A DNA stretch of 64,000 nucleotides from the NCBI GenBank assembly GCA_016719895.1, contig JADJYG010000030.1, positions 310,001 through 374,000 of the forward strand, given 5' to 3'. The number at the start of each line of letters is the position of its first letter. The first letter of the stretch is position 1. A model generated the notes under the pieces. It was not told where the DNA came from, searched no databases, and saw nothing but the letters and a program-made list of their open reading frames with translations. Below are positions 1 to 8,737 of this stretch, one piece after another. Position numbers and translations under genes: made by a program. Source of the stretch: Saprospirales bacterium. GTDB taxonomy: Bacteria > Bacteroidota > Bacteroidia > Chitinophagales > Saprospiraceae.

Positions 1-1733
1 CCGAGCACTGGCTGCGCGGCGGCCTGGCAGTGCAGCGCGAAGGTTGGGGCAGTTTCCGCTACGATTTTGGCTCTTTTTTACGGCAGAGCCGCTACGACGG
101 CGCCCGCCATACGGCGCAATTGCGCTGGCAGCGCAATGGGTTCGACGCATCTGCAGAGATGAACGTGTTGAATACCGGTGGTACGGTGGAGCGCACCCGG
201 TTCGCCCGGCCTAAAGTCGACTTGTCCAAAACCTTTTTAATGCAGAAAAAAAAGCGCTGCTCAAAATCGGTGTTTACGGCGAACGCGAGCGCAACGAACG
301 CCGGTATTCCGGCTCCGATACCCTGCAGTTGGCGAGTTTTTGGTATGACCTGGGGCGCCTTTATTGTCAAATGCCGGGCGAACGGGGCCCCTGGAAATGG
401 GGCGTCAGCTGGATGCACCGCAACGATTTTGCGCCCCGTGGGCAGGAATTTCAACAAAATACCGCGGTGGATGAGGCGAACCTGAACGGGGCCTGGGTAT
501 CCGGTTCAGGCGCGAAAGCCGCCCAATCGCTGAGCTGGGTACTGGCCTGGCGGCAATTGCGGGTGCTGGACGCCGAACTGACGCCCCTGGAATCCCAGCA
601 GACCTACCTCGGCCGGGTGGATTATACGGCTACCGCCTGGAAAAACGCCCTGGCCTTTACGACTGGTTACGAACTGGGCTCCGGTCAAACGCCACGCCTG
701 GAGTACAACTATTTGCGCGTCAACCCCGGCGAAGGCCAATACGCCTGGGTGGACCGCAATCGCGACAGTATCCTGCAAGTGGATGAAATGGAACTGGCCG
801 TGTTTCAAGATCAGGCCGGCTATGTTCGGGTGGCCGTGACGACGCCCGATTACCAACGGACCAATAACGTGACGCTCAATCAAAGCCTGCGCTTCGAACC
901 CCGCCTGCTCTGGTCGCCGGGGAAAATACGCTGGCAGCGCCTGGCGACGCTTTTTTCAACCCAGCAACCTCCAGATCAACCGGCGGGTGCTGGCGCTGGC
1001 CTCCGGGGAGCCGGCCTGGAACCCCTTCGACCTGGCTGTGGCCGATACCGCACTGGTGGCCGTGAGCGCCGTGTCGCGACACGTGCTCTACGTCAACCGC
1101 GCCGACCCGGTGTGGGATGCCTCGCTGGCCTACAGCGACAACCAAAGCCGGACGGCGCTGACCACGGGCCTGGAGCGCCGCCGGCTGGCGGGCTGGACCC
1201 TGCACGGTCGCGTCAACTTCAACCGCGCCTGGAGCGGCGAATTCGATACCGGCCTGGGCCGGCGCGAAAACGACAGCCAGTCGTTTAATGCCCGCGATTA
1301 TACGATTCGTACCTGGAAGGCTGCGCCGCAGCTGAGCTGGCAGCCCGGCCGCGCTTTTCGGCTGGCTGTCACGTATACCTGGCAAAATAGCCGGAACTTA
1401 TTGCCATCGGCGGAAACTTCGTCGCAAAACGACTGGAGCGCCGAGCTGACCTGGAACCCGCCGGGCAGGCCCAATCCGGCCGGTTTTCGCGCCGTCACGT
1501 CCCTGCGCGCCAAGGCTACCTATGCCCGGATCGCTTATACCGGCATACCCAATTCCGCCATCGCGTATGCCATGCTGGATGGTTTGCAGGATGGCCGCAA
1601 TTTTTTGTGGAACCTGAGTCTCGACCGGCAGTTGTCGCGCGCCGTGCAGCTCAGCCTGAACTATGAAGGGCGGAAAACCGGCGACAACCGGGTGGTGCAC
1701 GTGGGCCGGGCACAGGTGCGGGCGGTTTTTTGA
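1..1733 (+). CDS. Outer-membrane beta-barrel-like protein, C-terminal part, two frameshifts as sequenced
   Basis: The reading frame is open at the left edge, so the N-terminus is missing. The protein is rich in alternating aromatic/polar strands and ends in ...RAQVRAVF, a terminal Phe typical of outer-membrane barrels. The frame changes twice. At the T5 run 234-238 one added T joins the upstream frame to a continuation beginning NAEKKALLKIGVYGERERN. At the T6 run 951-956 one removed T joins LATLFQ to PSNLQINRRVLALASGEP. After both corrections the protein reads through to the stop at 1733. I do not recognise a specific family. An outer-membrane location is inferred from the strand pattern and the C-terminus. 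The disruptions look like homopolymer sequencing errors rather than decay, because the sequence on both sides is intact. Confidence 0.6.
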
Positions 1734-1838
1734 TGCTTTGGCCAGGAATTCATTCGGAAAGCAAATATTAGGCAGTTTAAGAAAGGAAAACATTGGATTT
1801 TTGGGGAGATATATAACCAATCAAATGTGCTTTCCATC

Positions 1839-3365
1839 ATGCGACACCGCTGGCTGCCACTCACCCTCGCGATTATTTTCTTTCCTCTTTTTTCCCAAAT
1901 AAAAGGCCAGTCCGAATGGGCGCCCACCGGGGCGCGTTGGCATTATTGCCAGGGCACTGGCCTGGGGGAACCAATTTGTGGCGGCTATTTTTACCTGGAA
2001 GTGATAGCCGACACGACGATCGGAGGCCGCGCCTGCCGCAAAATTTCCGGATACCAGAAAAACTGGCTGAACCAGGTAACGCCCCTTCCCGACCGGTTTA
2101 CGTATGCTGAAAATGATTCGGTGTATTATTATCAGCCCGACTCCAACCGTTTTTTGCTGACCTTCGATTTTTCCGCCCAGGCGGGCGACACGCTCGAATT
2201 CCCCACACCGCGGGTATTCCCCTGGGACCCACCCGATACCAGTTTTTTAGTGCGGGTGGATTCGATCGTGCGGCGGCCGGCGGGGCAGGACAGCCTGCGT
2301 TTTTTTTATGTGACGCCGGTGGACTGGGCGAGCTGGTGGTTTTACGGCGGCTGGTATGCGGAAAAAATCGGAGGCAAGCTGATTCAGTCGCCGTTTCCGA
2401 TTGTTACGATTCCCGAGATTGATGGATTTATCCGTTGTTATGCCGACGATTCGGCGTTTATCCAGTTTACCGACGAGCCTTGCGATTACACGCTGACCGG
2501 CTGGTTCGGGCAGGAAGCGCGGTGGCATTACGGGTATTCGAGTTTTACATACCACGGTTATGAACTGGTCGAGATGGACGGCGATACCCTGATTCAGGCT
2601 ATTCCCTGTAAAATTTTTCGCCGGACGCTAAAAAAAGTCATCACGGCCGCTCCCTTCGCGGGCATTTTTACCGAAACCTTGCCGCCGCGCTATGCCTACG
2701 ACATCGGCGACCGGGTGCTGGTGTGGATCAACGACGGGTTTTACCCGCTGTACGATTTCAATTTGCAGCCGGGCGACACCCTGGTTTTTCCGGCGCAAGG
2801 CTGCGCGTCGGCCCGGGTGTACCGCATCGACAGTGTGGGAATGCTGGAACTGGCGGGCGTGCCCCTGCGGTATCAGCGGGCTACGTTGCTGCCGTACGGG
2901 CCGTTTGACAGTCTGAGTTTTACCATCATCGAACGGATCGGCCCTGTATTCGGGCATTTTGGCCCCGACACGCTGCCGGCCGGCTACCTGTTTTTGGACG
3001 AGATTTTTTCCTGTCATATCGAAGGGCCTTATTTGGAATTCCGCTGTTATTCGGACGAGGATATTCTGCTGTATAATGTGGGCCCATTGCCCTGCGATTT
3101 TATTGTTCCTGCCGACAACATACCCGACCCTGCCGGGCTGTCGGTTTATCCGAATCCGGCTTCCCAATTCCTGGTTGTCCGCCTGGAGTACCCGGCCGTC
3201 GGCGACCGCTTTGCCCTGACCGATGCGCTGGGGCGGCTGGTGGCGGCCGGCGATTTGCCTTTGCAGGAAAATACGATAGACACGGCTGGGTTGCCCGCCG
3301 GCGTTTACCTGCTGTCGGTTTGGACGAAAGATGGTAATATTGTGCGCCGGATTGTACGGCAATAA
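1839..3365 (+). CDS. Secreted protein with T9SS type A sorting domain
   Basis: About 508 residues. I start at ATG 1839 rather than the upstream GTG 1827 because MRHRWLPLTLAIIFFPLFSQ then forms a normal signal peptide. The body holds two similar halves built around an opening ARWHY motif followed by a segment of the form Y-D-F...GDTL. The last ~75 residues form a T9SS sorting domain (SVYPNPAS ... ALGRLVAAG ... LPAGVYLLSV ... RRIVRQ), so export through T9SS and cell-surface attachment or release are expected. It is a paralogue of the protein at 61754-63286, which has the same size and the same NDSV/DF/GDT pattern. Two bases separate it from the SpoIIM-family gene, so the two may be co-transcribed. 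Its ligand or activity is unknown. Confidence 0.85.
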   Translation: MRHRWLPLTLAIIFFPLFSQIKGQSEWAPTGARWHYCQGTGLGEPICGGYFYLEVIADTTIGGRACRKISGYQKNWLNQVTPLPDRFTYAENDSVYYYQPDSNRFLLTFDFSAQAGDTLEFPTPRVFPWDPPDTSFLVRVDSIVRRPAGQDSLRFFYVTPVDWASWWFYGGWYAEKIGGKLIQSPFPIVTIPEIDGFIRCYADDSAFIQFTDEPCDYTLTGWFGQEARWHYGYSSFTYHGYELVEMDGDTLIQAIPCKIFRRTLKKVITAAPFAGIFTETLPPRYAYDIGDRVLVWINDGFYPLYDFNLQPGDTLVFPAQGCASARVYRIDSVGMLELAGVPLRYQRATLLPYGPFDSLSFTIIERIGPVFGHFGPDTLPAGYLFLDEIFSCHIEGPYLEFRCYSDEDILLYNVGPLPCDFIVPADNIPDPAGLSVYPNPASQFLVVRLEYPAVGDRFALTDALGRLVAAGDLPLQENTIDTAGLPAGVYLLSVWTKDGNIVRRIVRQ

Positions 3366-3367
3366 CC

Positions 3368-5224
3368 ATGCGCGAGACAAAGTTTATCGAACAAAACCAG
3401 GAAAAGTGGGCGGATTTTGAAGAAATGCTGCGCCATAACCACCGGGACCCGGAGAAGCTGAACGACTTGTTTATCCAGATCACCGACGATTTGTCGTACG
3501 CCCGCACGTTTTATCCCAACCGTTCGGTGCGCATGTACCTAAACAATCTGGCGCAGCGTATTTTTCACCATGTGTACCGCGGCAAGCGTTTTCCGGTCCG
3601 GCGTTTTCGCTTGTTTTGGACAGAGGAGTTGCCCTGGCTGCTTTGGGATGCGCGCCGGGCGCTGTTCCTGTCGTTTTGCATATTTGCAGCGGCAGCGCTG
3701 ATCGGGGTGATATCCAGCCGGAACAACCCGGATTTTGCCAGGGCTATTTTAGGCGAGGAATATGTAAACATGACCCTGGAAAACATACGCCTGGGCGACC
3801 CGATGGCCGTGTACAAGGAAAGCCGGCCGCTGGGCATGTCGGTGGGCATTGCGGCCAACAACCTTTTTGTGGCTTTGCGCACGGCCGTTTTCGGGGTGCT
3901 GGCCGCGATCGGCACTGTGTTCATGTTGGTATACAACGGCGTCATGTTGGGTGCATTTCAATACTTTTTTGCCGAAAAAGGCCTGCTTTGGGAGTCTTTT
4001 CTCACTATTTGGATACACGGTACGCTGGAGATCAGCGCGATCATCGTTGCCGGGGCTGCCGGTTTGGTGGCGGGTTCGGGCTTGTTGTTTCCGGGCACGT
4101 ACACCCGCGGCCAGGCCTTTCAGTTGTCGATGCGGCGGGGCCTGAAAATTTTTATCGGCCTGGTCCCGGTGTTTGTTCTGGCCGCCTTTTTTGAAGGATT
4201 TCTGACGCGCTTTACCGATACGCCGGCGCCGCTGCGCTTGTTGTTCATCCTGTGTTCGCTGGCATTCGTGTTCTGGTATTTTGTGTGGTTTCCCTACCAC
4301 CGGTCCCGTACCGGCCGGCCGCCCCTCCTGCAGGAGAAAGAATTGCCGGCCACCCGGGCGCACGCCGTGTCCTTTACGTCGATTAAAAACGCTGGGGAGC
4401 TGTTTTCAGACACGTTTACGCTGTTTCGCCGGTATTTGCGGGTCTGTTTGGCTGCATTGGCGCTGGCATCGGCGGTATTCGCCGGGGCGGCGTACGCTGC
4501 TGCGCTGGCCGGGCAGTCTATGGTTTTTGTTTTTCCCGATCATTTGGGCGGCGCCTTTACCGGTTGGTGGGACGCGATCGGCCGAAACCGGGCGCCGGTT
4601 ATGTTTTGGACGCAGATGGCGTTATTGTGGGGCTTATTTTGGGTGGCGCTGTATATTATCCGGCGGGAAATGCCGGCTGAATATCGGGACCAATGGCGTA
4701 TACCCGTATTTGGCGCGCAGATCCTGGTACCCCTGGCCTTATCGTTTGGTACGGTGTGGCTGCTGGAGAACCTGCCGTACGGCCTCGTATTTTGGCTGGC
4801 CGGAATTGTGCTTTTTCCATTTGCCGGGTTGTGGATGGCGGTGGCGGCCTTTGAAAACACGGCCGGGCTGTCGCTGCCGCGTGCCTGGCAGCTCATGCGC
4901 TGGGAGCAGGGGGTTGTATTGGGGTTTATAGTGATCAATTTTGCCTTGTTGTTGTTCCTGTTTCTCGATTCGGGGGTTTGGACCATGGTGATTCGTTTTT
5001 TGAGCTGGATGGCGCCGGCCGACGAGGCGTCCATGCAGGCATTTGTGACCTATACCACGGCTTTTTTTGCCAGTATGATTGCCCACTTCGTGTGGTTGTT
5101 TTTTCTGGCTGCGGGCATGTTGCTGTATTTTTCCAGCCGGGAGTTGACAGACGCCCCGACCCTGCGCGCCGGTATTGCCCAGGTTGGCCGGGGGCGGCAG
5201 ATCAGGGGATTGGCGAAGGAGTGA
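3368..5224 (+). CDS. SpoIIM-family multi-spanning membrane protein with extra C-terminal membrane half
   Basis: 618 residues. Residues ~1-330 match the stage II sporulation protein M family: a soluble N-terminus (FIEQNQEKWADFEEML), a SARTFYP-like stretch (YARTFYPNRSV), then several membrane segments including the conserved GIAANNLFVALRTAVFGVLA region and an HGTLEISAIIVAGAAG motif. SpoIIM proteins are usually near 320 residues. Here a further ~280 residues add about six more hydrophobic segments (residues ~345-600) that I do not recognise. In Bacteroidota SpoIIM proteins often sit beside DUF4129, RDD, MoxR and DUF58 genes; here only DUF4129 is present, immediately downstream. The start ATG lies two bases after the previous stop. 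The role is unknown. This bacterium shows no sign of sporulation, so a general envelope function is inferred. Confidence 0.8.
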   Translation: MRETKFIEQNQEKWADFEEMLRHNHRDPEKLNDLFIQITDDLSYARTFYPNRSVRMYLNNLAQRIFHHVYRGKRFPVRRFRLFWTEELPWLLWDARRALFLSFCIFAAAALIGVISSRNNPDFARAILGEEYVNMTLENIRLGDPMAVYKESRPLGMSVGIAANNLFVALRTAVFGVLAAIGTVFMLVYNGVMLGAFQYFFAEKGLLWESFLTIWIHGTLEISAIIVAGAAGLVAGSGLLFPGTYTRGQAFQLSMRRGLKIFIGLVPVFVLAAFFEGFLTRFTDTPAPLRLLFILCSLAFVFWYFVWFPYHRSRTGRPPLLQEKELPATRAHAVSFTSIKNAGELFSDTFTLFRRYLRVCLAALALASAVFAGAAYAAALAGQSMVFVFPDHLGGAFTGWWDAIGRNRAPVMFWTQMALLWGLFWVALYIIRREMPAEYRDQWRIPVFGAQILVPLALSFGTVWLLENLPYGLVFWLAGIVLFPFAGLWMAVAAFENTAGLSLPRAWQLMRWEQGVVLGFIVINFALLLFLFLDSGVWTMVIRFLSWMAPADEASMQAFVTYTTAFFASMIAHFVWLFFLAAGMLLYFSSRELTDAPTLRAGIAQVGRGRQIRGLAKE

Positions 5225-5297
5225 ATTGGCGCGTTGGACAGGCTTCCGTATGGAAGATTAAAAAAAATATATTTTCGATCGCCTTATTCCTGCGGCT

Positions 5298-5984
5298 ATG
5301 GTGAAATATGTATTGATCTTGTGTGTGCTCTGCGGTTTTCCGGCCTGGCTGTCCGCTCAGGATGACCCGGGGCGCGTGGAACGCCGGGTTATTGCGGCGG
5401 CGGAGTGGAAACGGGCCGCACAGGGGCTCGACTACAGCCAGGACGTGCCGCCCCCCCCAAAAGCGCAGCGGCAACCGCCGGTTCCCAATGACAATCCGGT
5501 GCAGCATCCCTTCCGGAATTTTGATGCGCAGTTCTGGGGCAACGTCGCGCAAATACTGGCCATCCTGGCGGCTATGGCAGTGGTCGGCTATGGCATCTAC
5601 CGCATGTTGCAGGAGCCGCGAAATAAACGCATTGCCCGCGACGGCGCCGAAATAACCGTGGACAACCTGGATACCTACCTGCATGAAACGGACCTTGACC
5701 GGTTTTTGCGCGAAGCCCTTGCCCGGCAAGACTACACCCAGGCTATCCGGATATATTTTCTGCAGATCATCAAACAACTGTCTGAATCAGAAGCCATCAA
5801 CTGGTCGAAAGAAAAAACCAACCGCGATTACCTGCTTGAAATGCGCCCGCACCCGCAGTACGAAACCTTCCGGGGCCTGACGCGCACCTTCGAGCGGGTC
5901 TGGTACGGCAATATTGCCCTGAGCGCCGCTGAATTCGCCCGGCTGGAGCCGGCATACCGGGCGGCTTTGCAAAACGCCATCTGA
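5298..5984 (+). CDS. DUF4129 domain membrane protein
   Basis: 228 residues. A signal peptide (MVKYVLILCVLCGFPAWLSAQ) is followed by a proline-rich linker (PPPPKAQRQPP), one transmembrane segment near residues 85-108 (VAQILAILAAMAVVGYGIYR) and a cytoplasmic DUF4129 region containing ALARQDYTQAIRIYFLQIIK and a late FERVWYGN motif. This architecture is the usual partner of SpoIIM-family proteins in Bacteroidota, and the two genes are 73 bases apart here. The MoxR/DUF58 genes often found with them are absent, so this is a split or reduced version of that cluster. hemW follows after only four bases, suggesting read-through transcription. The biochemical function of DUF4129 is not established. Confidence 0.8.
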   Translation: MVKYVLILCVLCGFPAWLSAQDDPGRVERRVIAAAEWKRAAQGLDYSQDVPPPPKAQRQPPVPNDNPVQHPFRNFDAQFWGNVAQILAILAAMAVVGYGIYRMLQEPRNKRIARDGAEITVDNLDTYLHETDLDRFLREALARQDYTQAIRIYFLQIIKQLSESEAINWSKEKTNRDYLLEMRPHPQYETFRGLTRTFERVWYGNIALSAAEFARLEPAYRAALQNAI

Positions 5985-5988
5985 CCCT

Positions 5989-7128
5989 ATGCCCGGCCTC
6001 TACCTCCATATTCCGTTCTGCAAGCAGGCTTGCCACTACTGTAATTTTCACTTTTCCACCACCTTGCGCAGCAAACCCGCCCTGGTGCAGGCCTTGTTGC
6101 TGGAACTGGAGCTGCAGCGCGGTTACCTCGGCGGCGCGGAACTGGCTTCCATTTATTTTGGCGGCGGCACCCCCTCGCTGCTCGATTTTGGCGAACTGGA
6201 ACGCCTTTTTGAAAAAATTTACCAGCTACACCGCGTGCGCAGCGACGCGGAGATTACCCTCGAGGCAAACCCGGACGACCTGGACCGCGAGAAACTGCGC
6301 ACCCTGCGCGACCACACCCCCGTCAACCGCCTGAGCATCGGGATTCAATCCTTTTTCGATGAAGACCTGCGCTGGATGAACCGCGCCCACACGGCTGCGC
6401 ATGCCCGCGCCTGCCTGCGGGACGCTGCCGCCGCCGGATTTCAAGACCTGACCCTCGACCTGATTTACGGCGCGCCGACCACCTCTGACGCGCATTGGGC
6501 TGAAAATATCCGGATTGCCCTGGCCGAAGGCATTCCGCACCTTTCGTGTTACGGCCTCACCGTGGAAGCGGGCACGGCCCTGGCGCATTTTGTGCGCAAA
6601 GGCACGGCGCCGCCGGTGGAGGAAGAGCAGGCGGCCCACCAGTTCGAATACCTGCAAAGCGCCATGGAGGCGGCTGGGTACGAGCACTACGAGATATCCA
6701 ATTTTGCCCTGCCCGGCCGCTATGCCCGGCACAACAGCAGCTATTGGCGCGGCGAGCCCTACCTGGGTGTAGGCCCCTCGGCGCATTCCTACGACGGCGT
6801 AAGCAGGCAATGGAACGTGTCGAACAATGCGCGTTACCTGCGCGCCCTGGAAGCTGGCGAATTGCCCTTTGAGCGCGAAGCGCTGACGCCCGCCCAGCGC
6901 TACAACGAGTACGTCATGACCGGCCTGCGCACCCTGTGGGGCTGTGAACACGAGCGGCTGGAAGCGTTCGGGGCGCCGTTTGCCGGGTTTTTCAGGGCTG
7001 GCATTCAGCCGTATCTCAGCGCGGGTACAGCAGCCTTCGACGAAGGGCGGTACCGCCTGACACGCGCCGGCAAATTGCTGGCCGATCGGATTGCCTCCGA
7101 TTTGTTTTGGGTGGGCGAGGTGAAATAA
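5989..7128 (+). CDS. hemW: Radical SAM heme chaperone HemW
   Basis: 379 residues, normal length for HemW. It is a cytoplasmic radical SAM protein that binds heme and is thought to hand it to target haemoproteins; it is often mis-named coproporphyrinogen III oxidase. The CxxxCxxC cluster motif is at residues 11-18 (FCKQACHYC), so the extra cysteine of true HemN (CxxxCxxCxC) is absent, in line with HemW. Also visible are YFGGGTPS, the LEANPDD motif, NRLSIGIQSF and the HemN C-terminal region (NEYVMTGLRT). Translation is likely coupled to the upstream gene because the start lies four bases after its stop. Confidence 0.93.
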   Translation: MPGLYLHIPFCKQACHYCNFHFSTTLRSKPALVQALLLELELQRGYLGGAELASIYFGGGTPSLLDFGELERLFEKIYQLHRVRSDAEITLEANPDDLDREKLRTLRDHTPVNRLSIGIQSFFDEDLRWMNRAHTAAHARACLRDAAAAGFQDLTLDLIYGAPTTSDAHWAENIRIALAEGIPHLSCYGLTVEAGTALAHFVRKGTAPPVEEEQAAHQFEYLQSAMEAAGYEHYEISNFALPGRYARHNSSYWRGEPYLGVGPSAHSYDGVSRQWNVSNNARYLRALEAGELPFEREALTPAQRYNEYVMTGLRTLWGCEHERLEAFGAPFAGFFRAGIQPYLSAGTAAFDEGRYRLTRAGKLLADRIASDLFWVGEVK

Positions 7129-7229
7129 AATTTCAATGTTTTGTTCAATTCAGGGATTGACGCTTTATATCAGGCGTTTCAGACAAATAAATTTTTGAGT
7201 GAATGATTAATTGAAATGCAGGTGTAAAC

Positions 7230-7237
7230 TACATTTG
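7230..7237 (+). promoter_or_regulatory. Putative -7 element of the mscL promoter
   Basis: TACATTTG matches the Bacteroidota -7 consensus TAnnTTTG and lies 46 bases before the mscL start. A weak TTGA at 7211-7214 could serve as the -33 element, but the spacing (15) is short. Assigned by motif only. Confidence 0.4.
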
Positions 7238-7283
7238 CCCTTGAAAACAGTAACCAATTCATTTCTTCATCAAAACAATCCGT

Positions 7284-7559
7284 ATGTTACAGGAACTCAA
7301 GGCCTTTTTGATGCGCGGCGATGTGCTTGCCCTGGCGGTTGCCGTGATCATTGGCGGCGCCTTTCAAAAAATCGTTGACTCTCTGGTCAACGATATTATT
7401 TCGCCCATTCTGGGGATGATCACCGGCAATCCCGACTTTTCGAACGTCATGATCGGGAATATCCTGATCGGCAATTTTATCAACGCCGTGATCAACTTTA
7501 TCTTCGTCGGCATTGTGCTCTTCTTTTTGATCAAGGCCGCGGGCAAAAAAGCCGAATAG
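7284..7559 (+). CDS. mscL: Large-conductance mechanosensitive channel MscL, short form
   Basis: 91 residues. MscL opens under membrane tension to release solutes during hypo-osmotic shock and works as an inner-membrane pentamer. The N-terminal amphipathic helix and first membrane helix are clear (FLMRGDVLALAVAVIIGGAF, with the conserved DLAVAVIIG-like core), followed by a short periplasmic loop and the second helix (FINAVINFIFVGIVLFFLIK). It ends almost directly after the second helix with AAGKKAE, so the C-terminal cytoplasmic helical bundle present in the ~136-residue E. coli protein is missing. The stop is followed by a clear terminator, so the short form looks genuine rather than a frameshift. 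It is monocistronic, with its own promoter-like motif. Confidence 0.92.
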   Translation: MLQELKAFLMRGDVLALAVAVIIGGAFQKIVDSLVNDIISPILGMITGNPDFSNVMIGNILIGNFINAVINFIFVGIVLFFLIKAAGKKAE

Positions 7560-7598
7560 ATCAGGACATTTTAAACCAACAGTTAAAAACGCATTGGC

Positions 7599-7633
7599 AA
7601 AAGCCGCTCCGGAAACAGGGCGGCTTTTGTTTT
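7599..7633 (+). terminator. Rho-independent terminator of mscL
   Basis: AAAAGCCGC (7599-7607) pairs with GCGGCTTTT (7620-7628) around a 12-base loop and is followed by GTTTTG. It lies 40 bases after the mscL stop. Confidence 0.8.
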
Positions 7634-7932
7634 GCATGCCAACGCCCGGCCGGCAATAATCTGCAAAACCACCATATCAGCAATAGTCCGGTAGAGGTTG
7701 CCATTTATAAAAACGTTGCGAATGATTGATATCAGAGCAGCACAAGCGCTAATGGATGAAGTAGCGCTTGGAATTTAAAGCAAAAATAAAAGTCAATTTC
7801 AGGATTAAATTTTGTTTAACTGGATCAATATGGTGGCCATAGCCCCTGTTTTGAATTTACGCCTATACAAAGACTAAAGTGCCAATTTTAATTTTATGTT
7901 AAGTCATAAAAAAAGTATTATCCAAACTATAA

Positions 7933-7961
7933 TTTGGTTTCAAGTTTTTCGTTTACCTTTG
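7933..7961 (+). promoter_or_regulatory. Bacteroidota-type promoter for the SnoaL-like gene
   Basis: TTTG (7933-7936), a 17-base spacer and TACCTTTG (7954-7961) match the -33/-7 consensus. The coding start is 90 bases downstream, leaving a leader that contains a long hairpin. The remainder of the gap 7634-7932 is A/T-rich and shows no gene. Confidence 0.65.
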
Positions 7962-7982
7962 CGGTACGAAATCGTACGAGCC

Positions 7983-8022
7983 TGCCGGGGATTTTCCCGG
8001 GTAATCGGAAAAATCCCCGGCA
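7983..8022 (+). repeat. Perfect 13-bp inverted repeat in the 5' leader
   Basis: TGCCGGGGATTTT (7983-7995) and its exact reverse complement (8010-8022) are separated by 14 bases. The hairpin lies between the promoter and the start codon at 8052, and no T-tract follows it, so a leader structure that affects expression or RNA stability is more likely than a terminator. Confidence 0.6.
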
Positions 8023-8051
8023 TGCCCTAACCAAAGTCATTTTTAACGATC

Positions 8052-8630
8052 ATGAACATAAAACAATTTGTAGAGGCGCTCGACGCCCAGATTTTAAGCG
8101 GTGATATCGTTGGCGCGTTTAATAAATTCGCTGCGGATGACTGCGTTACCCGGAGCAATGCGCAGGATATGACCCAAAACAAAGCGCAAAAACTTGAAAT
8201 TCTAAAGTGGTTTTTCCAGAATATTGCTGCGGTCAACCGCATTGAACGCCTCGGTGTTCAGGTGGGCGACAACGTGACGGAGTCGCAGTTTGTCTTCGAC
8301 TTCGTCAACCAACAGGGTCAGCCGCTGGTGTACAGCGAAGTGATTCGCCGCGTATGGAAAGACGGCAAAATGGTAGAAGAGCAGTACCTCTTGGGGCATA
8401 CGCTCGACATCCCCAAGCAAACTGCGGCTAAGAAGCCTTCCAAAAAAGAAGCGGTAAAAGACGTTCAACCGGCTGCCGCTCAATCCGCTGCCGTAGCCAA
8501 ACCGGTAGCCGCTCCAAAAACCAGTGCGCCCAAGGCTTCCAGCCCGGCCATACCGGTAAAGACTGCCACACCCACAGCGGCTAAAAAGGCAAGCGCCAAG
8601 CCGGACAAAACCAAAGGCGGCAGCAAGTAA
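8052..8630 (+). CDS. SnoaL-like (NTF2-fold) domain protein with basic Ala/Pro/Lys tail
   Basis: 192 residues. Residues ~1-120 look like a SnoaL/NTF2-type alpha+beta domain (a short helix-rich start, then FVFDFVNQQGQPLVYSEVIR and VWKDGKMVEEQYLLG near the end). Residues ~125-192 are low-complexity and strongly basic (repeated AAKK, PSKKEA, KTATPTAAKK, KPDKTKGGSK), resembling the disordered histone-H1-like tails of some bacterial nucleic-acid-binding proteins. No signal peptide is seen, so it should be cytoplasmic. It has its own promoter and terminator. The substrate or partner of the SnoaL part is unknown; nucleic-acid or polyanion binding by the tail is inferred from composition only. Confidence 0.7.
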   Translation: MNIKQFVEALDAQILSGDIVGAFNKFAADDCVTRSNAQDMTQNKAQKLEILKWFFQNIAAVNRIERLGVQVGDNVTESQFVFDFVNQQGQPLVYSEVIRRVWKDGKMVEEQYLLGHTLDIPKQTAAKKPSKKEAVKDVQPAAAQSAAVAKPVAAPKTSAPKASSPAIPVKTATPTAAKKASAKPDKTKGGSK

Positions 8631-8675
8631 GCCCGACAGCATAGTAGTTTGAGCATAACACAGAGCAGTAATTGG

Positions 8676-8714
8676 AACCCGTCAGGCGCAATGCAGGACG
8701 GGTTTTTTATTTTT
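8676..8714 (+). terminator. Rho-independent terminator after the SnoaL-like gene
   Basis: AACCCGTC (8676-8683) pairs with GACGGGTT (8697-8704), followed by TTTTATTTTT. It lies 46 bases after the stop at 8630. Confidence 0.85.
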
Positions 8715-8715
8715 G
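8708..8715 (+). promoter_or_regulatory. Putative -7 element of gpmI, inside the terminator T-tract
   Basis: TATTTTTG fits TAnnTTTG and lies 22 bases before the gpmI start. It overlaps the T-tract of the preceding terminator. No good -33 TTTG is seen upstream. Confidence 0.35.
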
Positions 8716-8737
8716 CCATTTCTTAAACCAATTCCAC

